In this document: positions 17,354 to 26,065 of the stretch, piece after piece
Numbering within the stretch: the first letter of the stretch is position 1
Layout of the letters: each line of letters opens with the position of its first letter
Source: Desulfobotulus alkaliphilus
Lineage (GTDB): Bacteria; Desulfobacterota; Desulfobacteria; Desulfobacterales; ASO4-4
NCBI RefSeq assembly: GCF_007830435.1
Contig: NZ_VLLC01000018.1
Span: forward strand, 1-64,000
Reading direction: 5' to 3'
Length of the DNA stretch: 64,000 nt
Notes under the pieces: generated by a model
Told to the model about the DNA's origin: nothing
Databases searched by the model: none
Seen by the model: the letters and a program-made list of their open reading frames with translations, nothing else
Program-made: the position numbers and the translations under genes

Positions 17354-18235
17354 CTATGCGGGACCGATGCTGCCTGAGTAAAAAATAATTTCCCCTTTTT
17401 CAGATAACAGGCGTAAACCGCCGTCTCCGGCAGGACCGATCAGAACAGCAGGAAAGCTCAGGCCTTCTGTCAAACCTCCCGATGAAAAAACCATCACCGC
17501 CTGTCCTTTCCGCCACAACCAATGAGTCGAACCAGTCATTAAACCATAATCCGATATTTTTTCAATACTTTTTGACAAAAAAACCCGGACATCCCCCATG
17601 ATATCCACCCATAGATCCAGGGGATGGAAAAAAAATCCTTTTTCGTTCAGAGAGGTTGCGGCGATGGTGCTGTTTTTCCTTATTTCCCGGTCCGATGGCG
17701 CAGAAACAAGGTTTATGCCCATACCCGCAAGTACACAGTCCGGCCGGGAACGTATCAGCATCCCCCCCACCTTGCGCTCTTCAAGGATCAGATCATTGGG
17801 CCATTTGAGCAGAAGGGGCACCCCCTTCTGCCTTAAAACTTCCGTGAGGGCGGCCCCCAGCATCAGCGGCAGGCCTTTCACTTCGGAAAAAAAACCGGGC
17901 AGTTTCCAGACAAGGTGGAGATTGCCCAATGGTGAAATCCAGTGCCTTCCATACTGGCCCACACCGGCACTCTGGCTTTCGGCCAGCACGGAATCCCAGT
18001 CCGAAAAAAGACCCCTTTCCTCCAGCCAGAGGGCCACATCAAAGGCCGTGGAACAGTTTCCGCAAACCCTTATGACGGCTTCATCCCTGCCGGATTGACC
18101 CGCACGGACCCATCCACCACCATCCTCTGAACCAGAAGGAGAAATACCGGAGCCTTCATAAAAGCTCCGGTTTAAAGGGGATGCAAGGCCTTGCATCCCC
18201 TTCTGCCAGAATAAAATATGGGGAGACGCTTTCAT
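17354..18235 (-). CDS. birA: Biotin--[acetyl-CoA-carboxylase] ligase (monofunctional BirA)
   Basis: This 293-residue enzyme should attach biotin to the lysine of biotin carboxyl carrier domains via biotinyl-AMP. Seen: AESQSAGVGQYGRHWISP (biotin/AMP loop), LKWPNDL and KVGGMLI. No winged-helix DNA-binding domain precedes the catalytic domain, so it is not a transcriptional repressor. Two starts are possible. The ATG at 18235 forms a TGATG overlap with the glnS stop and implies coupling; an ATG at 18262 would lie inside glnS. Pyruvate carboxylase, its obvious substrate, is encoded about 130 bases downstream. About 60 N-terminal residues of unclear role precede the first recognisable motif. Confidence 0.87.
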   Translation of the reverse strand: MKASPHILFWQKGMQGLASPLNRSFYEGSGISPSGSEDGGGWVRAGQSGRDEAVIRVCGNCSTAFDVALWLEERGLFSDWDSVLAESQSAGVGQYGRHWISPLGNLHLVWKLPGFFSEVKGLPLMLGAALTEVLRQKGVPLLLKWPNDLILEERKVGGMLIRSRPDCVLAGMGINLVSAPSDREIRKNSTIAATSLNEKGFFFHPLDLWVDIMGDVRVFLSKSIEKISDYGLMTGSTHWLWRKGQAVMVFSSGGLTEGLSFPAVLIGPAGDGGLRLLSEKGEIIFYSGSIGPA

Positions 18236-19923
18236 CAGGATTTCCCGGCTGCCTTTGCCCATGAATCCCTGAGGGTTACGGTGCGGTTGAGAACCGGACG
18301 CTCCCTTTGGCTATCCGGGTCCACGGCAAAATACCCCACCCTTTCCAGCTGAAAAACATCGCCGGGAAGGGATTCAGCCATGGCCGGTTCCAGAAAGGCT
18401 TTTTTCTGCACAAGGGAATCCGGATTCAGGGCATCCAGAAAACTTTTCCCCTCGGGCATGTCATCGGGATCTTCCTGGGTGAAAAGCCGGTCATAGAGCC
18501 GTGCTTCAGCTTCCAGGGCATGACTTTGGGATACCCAGTGGATGGTCGCCTTCACCTTGCGGCCATCCGGCGCATTGCCACCAAGGGTTTCAGGGTCGTA
18601 AACCGCACGGATTTCCACCACCTCACCCGTGTCAGGATCTTTAACAATTTCCTCACAGGTCACAAAATAGGCAAAACGCAACCGAACTTCCCTGCCCGGA
18701 GAAAGGCGGAAAAATTTCTTGGGAGGATCTTCCATGAAATCCTCCCTTTCGATCCAGAGTTCACGGGAAAAGGGAACCTTGCGGCTGCCAAAGGCCGGAT
18801 CTCCCGGATGATTCACCGCATCCAGCCATTCCACCTCTCCTTCCGGATAGTTGGTGATAACGAGCTTTACCGGGTCGAGAACCCCCATGCGCCGGGGAGC
18901 CGAAGCATTGAGATGGTCCCGGACACAATATTCAAAAAGGGCCAGATCCACGGTGCTGTCCTTTTTGGCCACACCGATACGCTCACAGAAATCCCGCAGG
19001 GCCGCAGCAGGCACTCCCCTTCTCCGCAGACCGGACAGGGTGGGCATGCGGGGGTCATCCCACCCATGCACATGGCCTTCATTCACCAGCTGAATCAGCT
19101 TGCGCTTGCTTAAAACCGTGGAAGAAAGATTCAGCCTTGCAAACTCATACTGCCTTGGCCTTGCAGGGGCATCAATGTTGTCCAGCACCCAGTCGTAGAT
19201 TTCCCGGTTGTTCTCAAACTCTAAAGTACAGATGGAATGGGTGATGCCTTCCAGGGCATCGGAAATGCAGTGGGTGAAATCATACATGGGATAGATGCAC
19301 CATGCATCCCCTGTCCGGTGGTGATGCACCTTGCGAATGCGGTAAATTGTGGGATCCCGCATGAGAAAATTGGGGGATGCCATATCTATTTTAAGCCTGA
19401 GTACATGGCTGCCCTCATCAAATTCACCGGCCCGCATACGGGCAAAAAGATCGAGGTTTTCTTCCACACTCCGGTCCCGGTAGGGGCTGTTTTTCCCCGC
19501 TTCCGTAAGGGTTCCCCTGTAGCTGCGGGTTTCTTCGGCGGAAAGGGAGCAGACATAGGCCTTGCCCCCCCGGATGAGTTCCACCGCAAAATCATGGAGT
19601 TTTTCAAAGTAATCGGAAGCATAAAACTCCCGGTCCCCCCAGTCAAAACCCAGCCAGCGCACATCTTCTTTGATGGCGTTGACATATTCCGTGGACTCCT
19701 TTTCAGGATTGGTATCATCAAAGCGCAGATTGCATTTGCCTGAAAATTCTTCTGCCATACCAAAATTCAGACAGATGGATTTCGCATGGCCCATGTGCAG
19801 GTATCCGTTGGGCTCCGGAGGAAAACGGGTATGCACCCGACCCTTATGGGTATCTGCTTCAAGGTCTGCCTTGATGATATTGCGGATAAAGTGGGAAGGT
19901 GCTGCATTTTCTACTGTACTCAT
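18235..19923 (-). CDS. glnS: Glutaminyl-tRNA synthetase
   Basis: This is a 562-residue class I aminoacyl-tRNA synthetase. The HIGH-type motif is [10 protein letters not shown] (about residue 40) preceded by RFPPEPNG, and the KMSKS-type motif is VLSKRK. The C-terminal anticodon-binding beta-barrels are present (for example [20 protein letters not shown], typical of GlnRS). Length matches GlnRS (about 550). It charges tRNA-Gln directly. AAAGGA lies four bases upstream of the ATG. It is the first gene of glnS-birA and possibly pyc. Its upstream flank holds the family 1 MITE copy B. Confidence 0.94.
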   Translation of the reverse strand: MSTVENAAPSHFIRNIIKADLEADTHKGRVHTRFPPEPNGYLHMGHAKSICLNFGMAEEFSGKCNLRFDDTNPEKESTEYVNAIKEDVRWLGFDWGDREFYASDYFEKLHDFAVELIRGGKAYVCSLSAEETRSYRGTLTEAGKNSPYRDRSVEENLDLFARMRAGEFDEGSHVLRLKIDMASPNFLMRDPTIYRIRKVHHHRTGDAWCIYPMYDFTHCISDALEGITHSICTLEFENNREIYDWVLDNIDAPARPRQYEFARLNLSSTVLSKRKLIQLVNEGHVHGWDDPRMPTLSGLRRRGVPAAALRDFCERIGVAKKDSTVDLALFEYCVRDHLNASAPRRMGVLDPVKLVITNYPEGEVEWLDAVNHPGDPAFGSRKVPFSRELWIEREDFMEDPPKKFFRLSPGREVRLRFAYFVTCEEIVKDPDTGEVVEIRAVYDPETLGGNAPDGRKVKATIHWVSQSHALEAEARLYDRLFTQEDPDDMPEGKSFLDALNPDSLVQKKAFLEPAMAESLPGDVFQLERVGYFAVDPDSQRERPVLNRTVTLRDSWAKAAGKS

Positions 19924-20005
19924 GGTATCCTTTCAGGGCATCTAAGCCCGATGCTGGCAGTCCGTCACGGAGACACAAAAATCCCGTGTGCTTCTTAAAA
20001 ACAAT

Positions 20006-20433
20006 CTCTACTCGTAATTATTCAGCAAAGTTTTCCAAGTACCATAGCTGCAAGACAGACGCACAGGCCCCAGGCTATTTGCCCGTGACGCAATCTTATT
20101 CGGGAGCTTCTTGCCCTGTGCGGAAGCGGCAAAAACTCCCCGCCACAGGCAGGATAAGTTTTTTATTACCATGGCAGGCCTTGGTACGCTGCCTTTGTGG
20201 CGGCTCAGACAGTTTGCCGCTTCTTATTAGCACTCCGGCACTCAAGCCTGAAAAGGCTGCATCGTTTACATGACGAGCTTTGGTTTTAGAGCTTGAGTGC
20301 CGGACAAAGCTCTGATCCGAAACGATTGCAATGTCACTTGCAAATAGCCACGGAGCCTTGCAATAGTACGAAGCTGCTGTACCTACAGCATTGACAGTTC
20401 AAAACAAACTGTGCTGAACAGTTACCTCTACTC
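20006..20433. mobile_element. IS66-like MITE (family 1), copy B, with 8-bp target duplication
   Basis: The 412-bp element runs from 20014 to 20425. It is flanked by the perfect 8-bp direct repeat CTCTACTC at 20006-20013 and 20426-20433. Ends are GTAATTATTCAGCAAAG on the left and, reading in from the right, GTAACTGTTCAGCACAGTTT. It is inverted relative to copy A. It shares the long internal palindrome (20073-20349) but carries about 65 extra bases, an inserted hairpin at about 20234-20304. There is no transposase frame. Confidence 0.88.
20234..20304. repeat. Hairpin insert inside MITE copy B
   Basis: Arms TCCGGCACTCAAGC (20234-20247) and GCTTGAGTGCCGGA (20291-20304) are perfect inverted repeats. 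They replace about 13 bases present in copy A. A similar AGTCCGGTAC / GTACCGGACT pair occurs at 47226-47291, so this may be a separate repetitive palindrome. Confidence 0.65.
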
Positions 20434-20555
20434 TTCAGTACCATTTTCGTTTGGCAGCGGCTATAGCGTCAGTCAGGTGTACAGACACCCAGCCCGATTG
20501 TCCTTTACTAAAACCAAGGCGTTGAAATTAACACACAATGCTTCAAGGAAAAAAC

Positions 20556-21077
20556 ATGCATTTCTGTTTAGGCTCCCTCAATCCCGTGAAAAAAGAAGCC
20601 CTGATTCAGGCCCTGAAAGAATCCGGCCGCTTTTCCTCCATCCATGTGAGCTGTGAAAATGCGCCCTCCGGTGTACCGGATCAGCCAAGGGGCTTTGAAA
20701 GCACCCTCACCGGTGCCAGAAACCGGGCAAAGGCCGTATGGCATGAAGGCATTTTTATGGGTGTGGGCATTGAATCGGGCATTGTTCCCGTTCCCCTGAC
20801 CCGCACGGGCTTCATGAACCTTACGGCCTGCGTATTCTATAATGGCCGGGAATATTTCACGGGCCTTGGTCCTGCCTTTGAACTGCCCACCGAAATCAGC
20901 CGCCTTGTCAGCGAAGAAGGACTGGAACTGGATGCGGCGGTACAGGCCGCAGGCTTCAGCAAAAACCCCCGCATCGGCTACAGCGAAGGGCTCATCGGCA
21001 TCCTTACCGGCAATGCCGTCACCCGCATGGATTACACCAAACCCGCCATCCACATGGCACTGGCGGCGCTTTGCTAA
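20556..21077 (+). CDS. DUF84 / inosine-xanthosine triphosphatase (YjjX-like)
   Basis: This protein of about 173 residues belongs to the YjjX-like NTPase family. The N-terminal FCLGSLNPVKKEALIQAL is the typical nucleotide-binding start (G-S-x-N-x-x-K), followed by AKAVWHEGIFMGVGIESGIV with the conserved ESG, and the C-terminal IGILTGNAVTRMDYTKPAIH. Members clear non-canonical ITP/XTP. The frame is open from an ATG at 20538, but the ATG at 20556 has AAGGA six bases before it and suits the family N-terminus. It converges on the ppsR-like gene, overlapping it by 4 bases. Confidence 0.83.
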   Translation: MHFCLGSLNPVKKEALIQALKESGRFSSIHVSCENAPSGVPDQPRGFESTLTGARNRAKAVWHEGIFMGVGIESGIVPVPLTRTGFMNLTACVFYNGREYFTGLGPAFELPTEISRLVSEEGLELDAAVQAAGFSKNPRIGYSEGLIGILTGNAVTRMDYTKPAIHMALAALC

Positions 21078-21952
21078 GGCTCCACCTTCCGTTTCCCCTG
21101 CTTGTGGGCCCCTTCGGGAAAGCGCTTTTCTATGATGGCTATCACCTCTTCGGCACTGGATTCAATGGGCTTGTTGCTCACATTGATGGTGGAAAAACCA
21201 TGGCGGCGGTACAGCTCCCGCACGGCATCCACTTCCCGGTACACCTCCTTCACCCCGGAATAGGCCATGTCATCGGTGAGCCCCAGCCGCTTTCTGCGGA
21301 TCTGCCTGTGGGCAGCCAGTTGTTCAGGATCAATGTAAAGGGCCACAATGCGTTTGCGGTTGATGGCCATCAGCTCGGAAGGCAGAGGGATGCCTATCAC
21401 AATGGGCACATTGGCCACCTTCCAGCCATGGACGGAAAGGTACATGCTCAAAGGCGTTTTACCTGAACGGGAAAGGCCCACCAGCACAATTTCCGCCTTG
21501 CCCAGATCCTGGGGGTTGAGTCCGTCATCATGGGCCACGGCAAATTCAATGGCCGTTACCCTGTCCATGTTCACCTGATTGAACTTGCGGTAGCGTCCCG
21601 GCTCACACAGGGGCGCATCCCCGAAATGCTGCTGCATCATATCCAGCACAGGCCCCATGAAATCCACACAGGGAATATCCATCTGCTCACATTCACAGAT
21701 CAGCAGTTCCCGCAGCCCCGGATCCACAATGGTATGGACCACAACCCCCTTTTCCCCGACCACCCTCTCAAGGGCCTCATGGATCTGATGGGCATCATGG
21801 ACATGGGGTACACGTATAACCTTGCTGCGCACACCGGGAAACTGCACCAGTGCGGAACGCACCATCTGCTCGCCATTAATTCCCTGTCCGCAGGACAGGA
21901 CATAGACAGGGGCCCCCTGCCGGGTCATGGTCGTAAGCTCTCCACCAGGCAT
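21074..21952 (-). CDS. ppsR: PEP synthase / pyruvate phosphate dikinase regulatory protein (DUF299)
   Basis: This is a 292-residue bifunctional serine/threonine kinase-phosphorylase of the DUF299 family. It has the P-loop GLSRSGKTPLSMYL near residue 163 and the flanking KVANVPIVIGIPLPSEL. These proteins switch PEP synthase or pyruvate phosphate dikinase on and off by ADP-dependent phosphorylation and Pi-dependent release. The target gene is not in this window. AAAGGAG lies five bases before the ATG. With pyc and gltA nearby, it fits a pyruvate/PEP/oxaloacetate node, but no operon links them. Confidence 0.88.
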   Translation of the reverse strand: MPGGELTTMTRQGAPVYVLSCGQGINGEQMVRSALVQFPGVRSKVIRVPHVHDAHQIHEALERVVGEKGVVVHTIVDPGLRELLICECEQMDIPCVDFMGPVLDMMQQHFGDAPLCEPGRYRKFNQVNMDRVTAIEFAVAHDDGLNPQDLGKAEIVLVGLSRSGKTPLSMYLSVHGWKVANVPIVIGIPLPSELMAINRKRIVALYIDPEQLAAHRQIRRKRLGLTDDMAYSGVKEVYREVDAVRELYRRHGFSTINVSNKPIESSAEEVIAIIEKRFPEGAHKQGKRKVEP

Positions 21953-22026
21953 GAAATCTCCTTTCGGGTATATTCAAAAAATCCAAAGACTTCCTGACGA
22001 TGTTCCTGTATTGTTCCTCAGATCTT

Positions 22027-22055
22027 TTGACAAGGCAGAGGAACTCGACTATGGG
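22027..22055 (+). promoter_or_regulatory. Possible sigma-70 promoter upstream of the 22093 gene
   Basis: A consensus -35 box TTGACA (22027-22032) is followed after 17 bases by TATGGG (22050-22055), a weak -10. It lies about 40 bases before the start codon of the downstream gene. A small GTG-T-run-CAC hairpin sits between. Not verified. Confidence 0.35.
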
Positions 22056-22092
22056 TACAGTGTTTTTTTAACACTCGGACACGGAGGCCAGT

Positions 22093-22674
22093 ATGGGCAT
22101 GATCCTAGAAAAACTGAAACATTTTAAAAAAAATCAGGATGTGGTGGAAATCGGAAGGCGTCACTTTTCCGAAAGCCCCATCCTCGGCCAGATCCGTGCC
22201 CTTTCCGACACCCTCGTTCAGGTGACGGAATACGACAGCACAGGGCGTTACAATGGCATCAGCGTCTTTTACGCCGATGACATTACAGACCTCCTCTGGG
22301 AAACCCGGGACACCCGGACCGTCATGAAACTGGCCCGGCTGCGTACCCCCTTTGAGGTGCCGGAACTGCGGCTGGGTTCCCTGAGGCTTCTCATCGAGGA
22401 CATCCAGCAGCGCTTCGGCACGGCGGCCTTTCTCAATGAGATGGCCGGACTCACGGCCATGTGCGGCGAAGTCATCAGTGTGGACAACGAATGGGTGCAT
22501 ATCCTTGAGTACGCCCCCCGCAGTGAGGATGGCCGCTTCCAGAGCATGACAAGGCTGGATCTCATAACGAGGCTCTGTGCGGATACGCCTGCCATCCATG
22601 ACGTGATCCGCATCCACCGGATTCAGACGGACAGCGGTGAATCCCCCCAGACGCCCCCGGCGGAATCCCCCTGA
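22093..22674 (+). CDS. Hypothetical protein with two similar Sm-like repeats
   Basis: This is a 193-residue cytoplasmic protein of unknown function. Two segments resemble each other: GQIRALSDTLVQVTEYD...ADDITDLLWET (about residues 31-70) and GEVISVDNEWVHILEYA...LDLITRLCADT (about 123-165). Each reads as a short five-stranded barrel with a helix, as in Sm/Lsm-like or related small barrels; this is inference from the strand pattern. The linker contains helices (LRLLIEDIQQRFGTAAFLNE). GGAGG lies five bases before the ATG. The C-terminal tail (ESPQTPPAESP) overlaps the end of mnmH by about 50 bases on the opposite strand. Confidence 0.72.
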   Translation: MGMILEKLKHFKKNQDVVEIGRRHFSESPILGQIRALSDTLVQVTEYDSTGRYNGISVFYADDITDLLWETRDTRTVMKLARLRTPFEVPELRLGSLRLLIEDIQQRFGTAAFLNEMAGLTAMCGEVISVDNEWVHILEYAPRSEDGRFQSMTRLDLITRLCADTPAIHDVIRIHRIQTDSGESPQTPPAESP

Positions 22675-23867
22675 TCCCCATAAGCCTTTTCCCATAATCC
22701 GGCCACCACCTCCGTGGTGGTCAGGATATCATCACTGCACAAAACCTTTGCAGGCAAAGATCTTTCTTCCCCGTACCCCCTATCATAATATTCTTCCAGA
22801 ATCTCCTTCAGAAAAGCATCCACTTCCCCCTGATCCAGCAGGGCCTGCCACTGCCGGACCCGGTTTCCTCCAAGCCGCCTTGTGAGAAATCCCAGTGCAT
22901 GGCGGACAGCAGCCACACCCCCTCCATCTGCACCAAAGTATTCCCGCTTAAGCCTTGCCACACGGGCTTCCATGGAAGCTTCCAGACGAATGTGGGGGCC
23001 TTTTTCCAATGCCCTGAAAAGGGCCGGAGGTACCTGCACAGGACCGATCTTCCGGCTTTCCATTTCCGTAACAAAAACAGGAAAACTGCCATCTTCTGCC
23101 CGATGGGCCAGCAGAAAAAGATAAAGCCGCATTTCAAAGGCCTGCTGATCCACCACGGTACTTTTTCCCTTTTCCGCAAAGCGGATGTGCCCGAAAACCG
23201 AAGCCGCATGGCCAGCGGCAGCCTCCAGATGCAAAACCGGAACATGGGGAAAATGTGCAGCCAAAAGCTCCAGCACCTGCGATTTACCACACCCCGTAGC
23301 ACCGGAAAGGGGCCAGAGGGTAAAATCCCCATGATAGAGAAGCTGATACACCCCCCTGCGGAAACCCTTATGCCCCCCTTCAAGACGCATAACAGAAAAC
23401 CCGTGCCTTGCCAGAAGGCCTGCCGCATAACGGCTCCGGCCCCCTCCCCGCCAGCAGTAAAGCACAAGGGGTCTGCCCTGACTCAGTGCCCGCACCCTTT
23501 CCACATAAAGGGCTTCCTTTTCCTTTGCCAGATAAAAGGCGTAGCGCATTGCCGTCCTGTGATTGTGCCTTCTGTACAAAAGTCCCACCTCATGGCGCTC
23601 CCTGTCATTGAGAATGGGCATGGAAAGGGCTACGGGAATGGCATCTTTTTCATATTCTGACTCGGAACGGACATCCAGAACCAGACAATCCGCATTGCCG
23701 TGGCAAAGGTGGCGGCGCAGCATTTCTCCAAAGGACTTTCGGGAAATATCCCTGACCTCCGGTGCAATGAGATCCTGCCTCAGCTCCGGCAGGTCCAGAT
23801 CCTGAATGCGCCTGCACAAAAGGGCCAGCTCTTCCTGCTGGTCACAGGGTTTTGTTTCAGGCATCAT
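22623..23867 (-). CDS. mnmH: tRNA 2-selenouridine synthase (MnmH/SelU)
   Basis: This 414-residue enzyme replaces sulfur by selenium at the wobble 2-thiouridine of tRNA-Lys/Glu/Gln using selenophosphate. An N-terminal rhodanese domain carries VLYCWRGGGRSRYAAGLL with the catalytic Cys, and a C-terminal P-loop domain begins GATGCGKSQ. The frame is open further upstream, but the ATG at 23867 has GGAGG five bases before it and overlaps the end of the DHFR-like gene, so the two are coupled. Its presence implies selenophosphate synthase elsewhere in the genome. The 3' end overlaps the convergent 22093 gene by 52 bases. Confidence 0.91.
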   Translation of the reverse strand: MMPETKPCDQQEELALLCRRIQDLDLPELRQDLIAPEVRDISRKSFGEMLRRHLCHGNADCLVLDVRSESEYEKDAIPVALSMPILNDRERHEVGLLYRRHNHRTAMRYAFYLAKEKEALYVERVRALSQGRPLVLYCWRGGGRSRYAAGLLARHGFSVMRLEGGHKGFRRGVYQLLYHGDFTLWPLSGATGCGKSQVLELLAAHFPHVPVLHLEAAAGHAASVFGHIRFAEKGKSTVVDQQAFEMRLYLFLLAHRAEDGSFPVFVTEMESRKIGPVQVPPALFRALEKGPHIRLEASMEARVARLKREYFGADGGGVAAVRHALGFLTRRLGGNRVRQWQALLDQGEVDAFLKEILEEYYDRGYGEERSLPAKVLCSDDILTTTEVVAGLWEKAYGDQGDSAGGVWGDSPLSV

Positions 23868-24399
23868 GACAGCCTCCATGGCGCACCCTGTAGTGGAGAA
23901 GCAGAGACCCGAAGCCCAGAGGTTCTGCATTCACAAGCAAAAGATCCATGGGAATATGCTCAGAAAAAAGTCCGGGACCTGCCCCAAAAATCAAAGGGGA
24001 GACGGTCACAAAAAGTTCATGGATGCGCCCTGCCTTTGCAAAGGCCGTATTCAGGCGGCTGCCACCGATCAGGGCCGCCTCCCCGTATCCTTCTGCGGCA
24101 AGACCATCCAGAACCGCATCTACGGAACCCGATGTGAATGCAAGATCGCCTGAGACAGAAACACGGGATTCTGGAAAACGGGTAAAAACCACATTTTTCC
24201 GGCCCGGAAGGGGACCTCCCATGGCATCAAAGGTTTTTGAACCCATGAGAACAAGGCCCATGCGCCGGGTAAGGGCTGAAAAATGTGCCTTGTCCGCTGC
24301 CTCCGTCCAGTCCAGCGGATCGTTAAGGCTGCGGGCTGTCCTGCCGTCCAGGGTCCGTGCCATGACAAGACTCACCCGTATGCCTGTTTCAGTTTTCAT
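23857..24399 (-). CDS. Dihydrofolate-reductase / RibD C-terminal-like reductase
   Basis: This 180-residue protein has the DHFR/RibD-C fold pattern: VSLVMARTLDGRTA at the N-terminus (RibD-C type S-x-DGR), LMGSKTFDAMGGPLPGRKNV (NADPH-binding), EAALIGGSRLNTAF (GG motif) and ELFVTVSPLIFGAG. It probably reduces a pterin or a riboflavin precursor with NADPH; substrate unknown. It starts in an ATGA overlap with the upstream small gene and overlaps the start of mnmH by 11 bases, so all three are translated as one operon. Confidence 0.82.
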   Translation of the reverse strand: MKTETGIRVSLVMARTLDGRTARSLNDPLDWTEAADKAHFSALTRRMGLVLMGSKTFDAMGGPLPGRKNVVFTRFPESRVSVSGDLAFTSGSVDAVLDGLAAEGYGEAALIGGSRLNTAFAKAGRIHELFVTVSPLIFGAGPGLFSEHIPMDLLLVNAEPLGFGSLLLHYRVRHGGCHDA

Positions 24400-24779
24400 G
24401 CATGGACCGGTACGGGCAGGGGTTTTCCCTGATAATGCTCTTCATAGGCCGCATGGACAGCGTCAAGGGGGTGACGGTCAAAGATATAGGCTGCCAGCTC
24501 TTCGGCAGGCTCCGGGTCTTCCAGATCATTTTTAATGCGGGTCATGAGCACCATGCGCACCAGTTGCACCCGGGCATCCTTGTAGCGGATGGCCTTGTCC
24601 AGAGACCGCACATCCTCTTCCTCCATATCCGGCCCCATCCGCTCCGGCAGCACGCCCGCTTCCTCCAGCACGGAAAGCCTTTCCGGCGCAGGAATTTTTC
24701 CAAGCCTCCGGCAAAGGCCTTCGGGCAGACGCTCAAAGGCCTGATTTACCGCTTCTTCCGTAAATACCGTATCCACCAC
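24396..24779 (-). CDS. Small acidic hypothetical protein, first gene of the mnmH operon
   Basis: This protein has about 127 residues, is helical and acidic, and has unknown function. Three GTG codons in a row (24782, 24779, 24776) follow GGAGG. The middle one gives the best spacing (six bases) and is used here, but the choice is uncertain. Features such as PAPERLSVLEEAGVLPERMG and VRMVLMTRIKNDLEDPEPAE suggest a helical bundle; no metal site or signal peptide is seen. It is coupled to the reductase gene by a 4-base overlap. Confidence 0.68.
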   Translation of the reverse strand: MVDTVFTEEAVNQAFERLPEGLCRRLGKIPAPERLSVLEEAGVLPERMGPDMEEEDVRSLDKAIRYKDARVQLVRMVLMTRIKNDLEDPEPAEELAAYIFDRHPLDAVHAAYEEHYQGKPLPVPVHA

Positions 24780-24940
24780 CACAGACCTCCTCTTTGATGT
24801 AAAATCATCTTTCTTAAAACTGGCCGAATGTAAGTCAGACGGGTTGCAAGGTCAAGCGGCTTAGATACAGGGCATATTTCTTGCTTTTATAAATGCAGGA
24901 AGAAAAAAGAACATCACCGTATTTTACCGGAGAATCCGCC

Positions 24941-26065
24941 ATGCATATTTTAAGAATATCCACCCTGTGTCTCTGCCTTTTTTTCGTCATGGGCTGTACG
25001 GAAGAAAAAACAGACACGCCCCCGGCTCAGCCCCCCGCAAAAACCCGTCCCGAGGCCTCCATGACCTTTGATTTCAGAGGGGGGGATTTAAAGGTGACCG
25101 ACAGAAGCAGCAGCATTTTCGATGCTGGCATCACCCTTGCCGCCCATGCCCTTGCCTCCCCGGAGACCATAGAAATCCGGCCTGCCAGCCTTCCGGCCCC
25201 CCTGCCAGCCGGGGAAAAAGCCGCAGGCCCTGCCGTGGCCTTTGCTCCCCACGGCCTTCTTTTTCAAAATCCTGCCATTCTTACCCTGCCCTACGCGGCA
25301 AAAACTGCCGATGGCAGCAGCATCCATGATTATCGGGTTCATGCCCGCTACTTTGATCCCATTGCGGGGCAGTGGAAAGCCATGCCCCTGAAAAAAAGAG
25401 ACATCAAAAATAAAACCGTTTCCTTTGAAAGCAATCATTTCAGTGTTTATATTGCAAGTGTTCAGGCACCGGATACGGATTTTCCTGCTTACCCTCAAAA
25501 ACTGACGCCGGGTGAATATTTTGTGCACCCTCCTGAGTTCAGGCTTGAAAACGGTAAACACATCCTGATAGAAAAAGGCCGGATCAACCGTCCCGGCATG
25601 CAGGCGGGCACCCCCTTTCACCTCTATGTCCGTTTTTATGATCAGGCCCTGCTGGCACTGGTGGACCAGCAGGCATCCGTGAACACGAAGGCAGGCCACA
25701 GGGCCGCATTCACGGAAGACGGTACAGGGGTCATCCTTGACACCTTTCCTGTTTTTGAAAAGGTAAGGGCATCAGGTGATGCACGGCTCTGGCGCTGGGA
25801 ATCGGTTTTTGTGGCCGAGCTCACCCGGCTTGTCAATTACAAAACCGTGGATGAACAGAATCCCTATGTTCAGCCCTTTCCTGTCAATGAAAGGCTTTAC
25901 GCAGAAATAGAAGCTGTAAACGAAAGGGAAATACGCCTGTCCTGGGGCTTTGACCTTCCCATGGAGATGGAATCGGAAATATATCAAGATAATCCCAGAG
26001 CCCAGACCCTCTGCATTGCCTTTGAAGCCACCTTTCTGGGGTTTCCCAATGGAGAAGAACCATGA
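24941..26065 (+). CDS. Hypothetical lipoprotein with ZU5-like region
   Basis: This protein has about 374 residues. The signal ILRISTLCLCLFFVMGC ends in lipobox FVMGC, so it should be anchored to a membrane from the periplasm. After a Pro-rich linker, the stretch from about 75 to 170 (PHGLLFQNPAILTLPYA, RYFDPIAGQWKAMPL, ESNHFSVYIASV) resembles ZU5-type beta domains seen in other secreted proteins. The remainder, beta-rich with LTPGEYFVHPPEFRLEN, is not recognised. The start at 24941 follows GGAG; an upstream ATG at 24893 would block the signal peptide. It overlaps the FliL-like gene by 4 bases (ATGA), so the two are coupled and may form a complex. Confidence 0.72.
   Translation: MHILRISTLCLCLFFVMGCTEEKTDTPPAQPPAKTRPEASMTFDFRGGDLKVTDRSSSIFDAGITLAAHALASPETIEIRPASLPAPLPAGEKAAGPAVAFAPHGLLFQNPAILTLPYAAKTADGSSIHDYRVHARYFDPIAGQWKAMPLKKRDIKNKTVSFESNHFSVYIASVQAPDTDFPAYPQKLTPGEYFVHPPEFRLENGKHILIEKGRINRPGMQAGTPFHLYVRFYDQALLALVDQQASVNTKAGHRAAFTEDGTGVILDTFPVFEKVRASGDARLWRWESVFVAELTRLVNYKTVDEQNPYVQPFPVNERLYAEIEAVNEREIRLSWGFDLPMEMESEIYQDNPRAQTLCIAFEATFLGFPNGEEP

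Noticed and set aside
20073-20349. Palindromic block considered as a CRISPR-like or tRNA-like structure
   Set aside because: There are no regularly spaced repeats and no cloverleaf; it is explained as the core of a MITE with target duplications.
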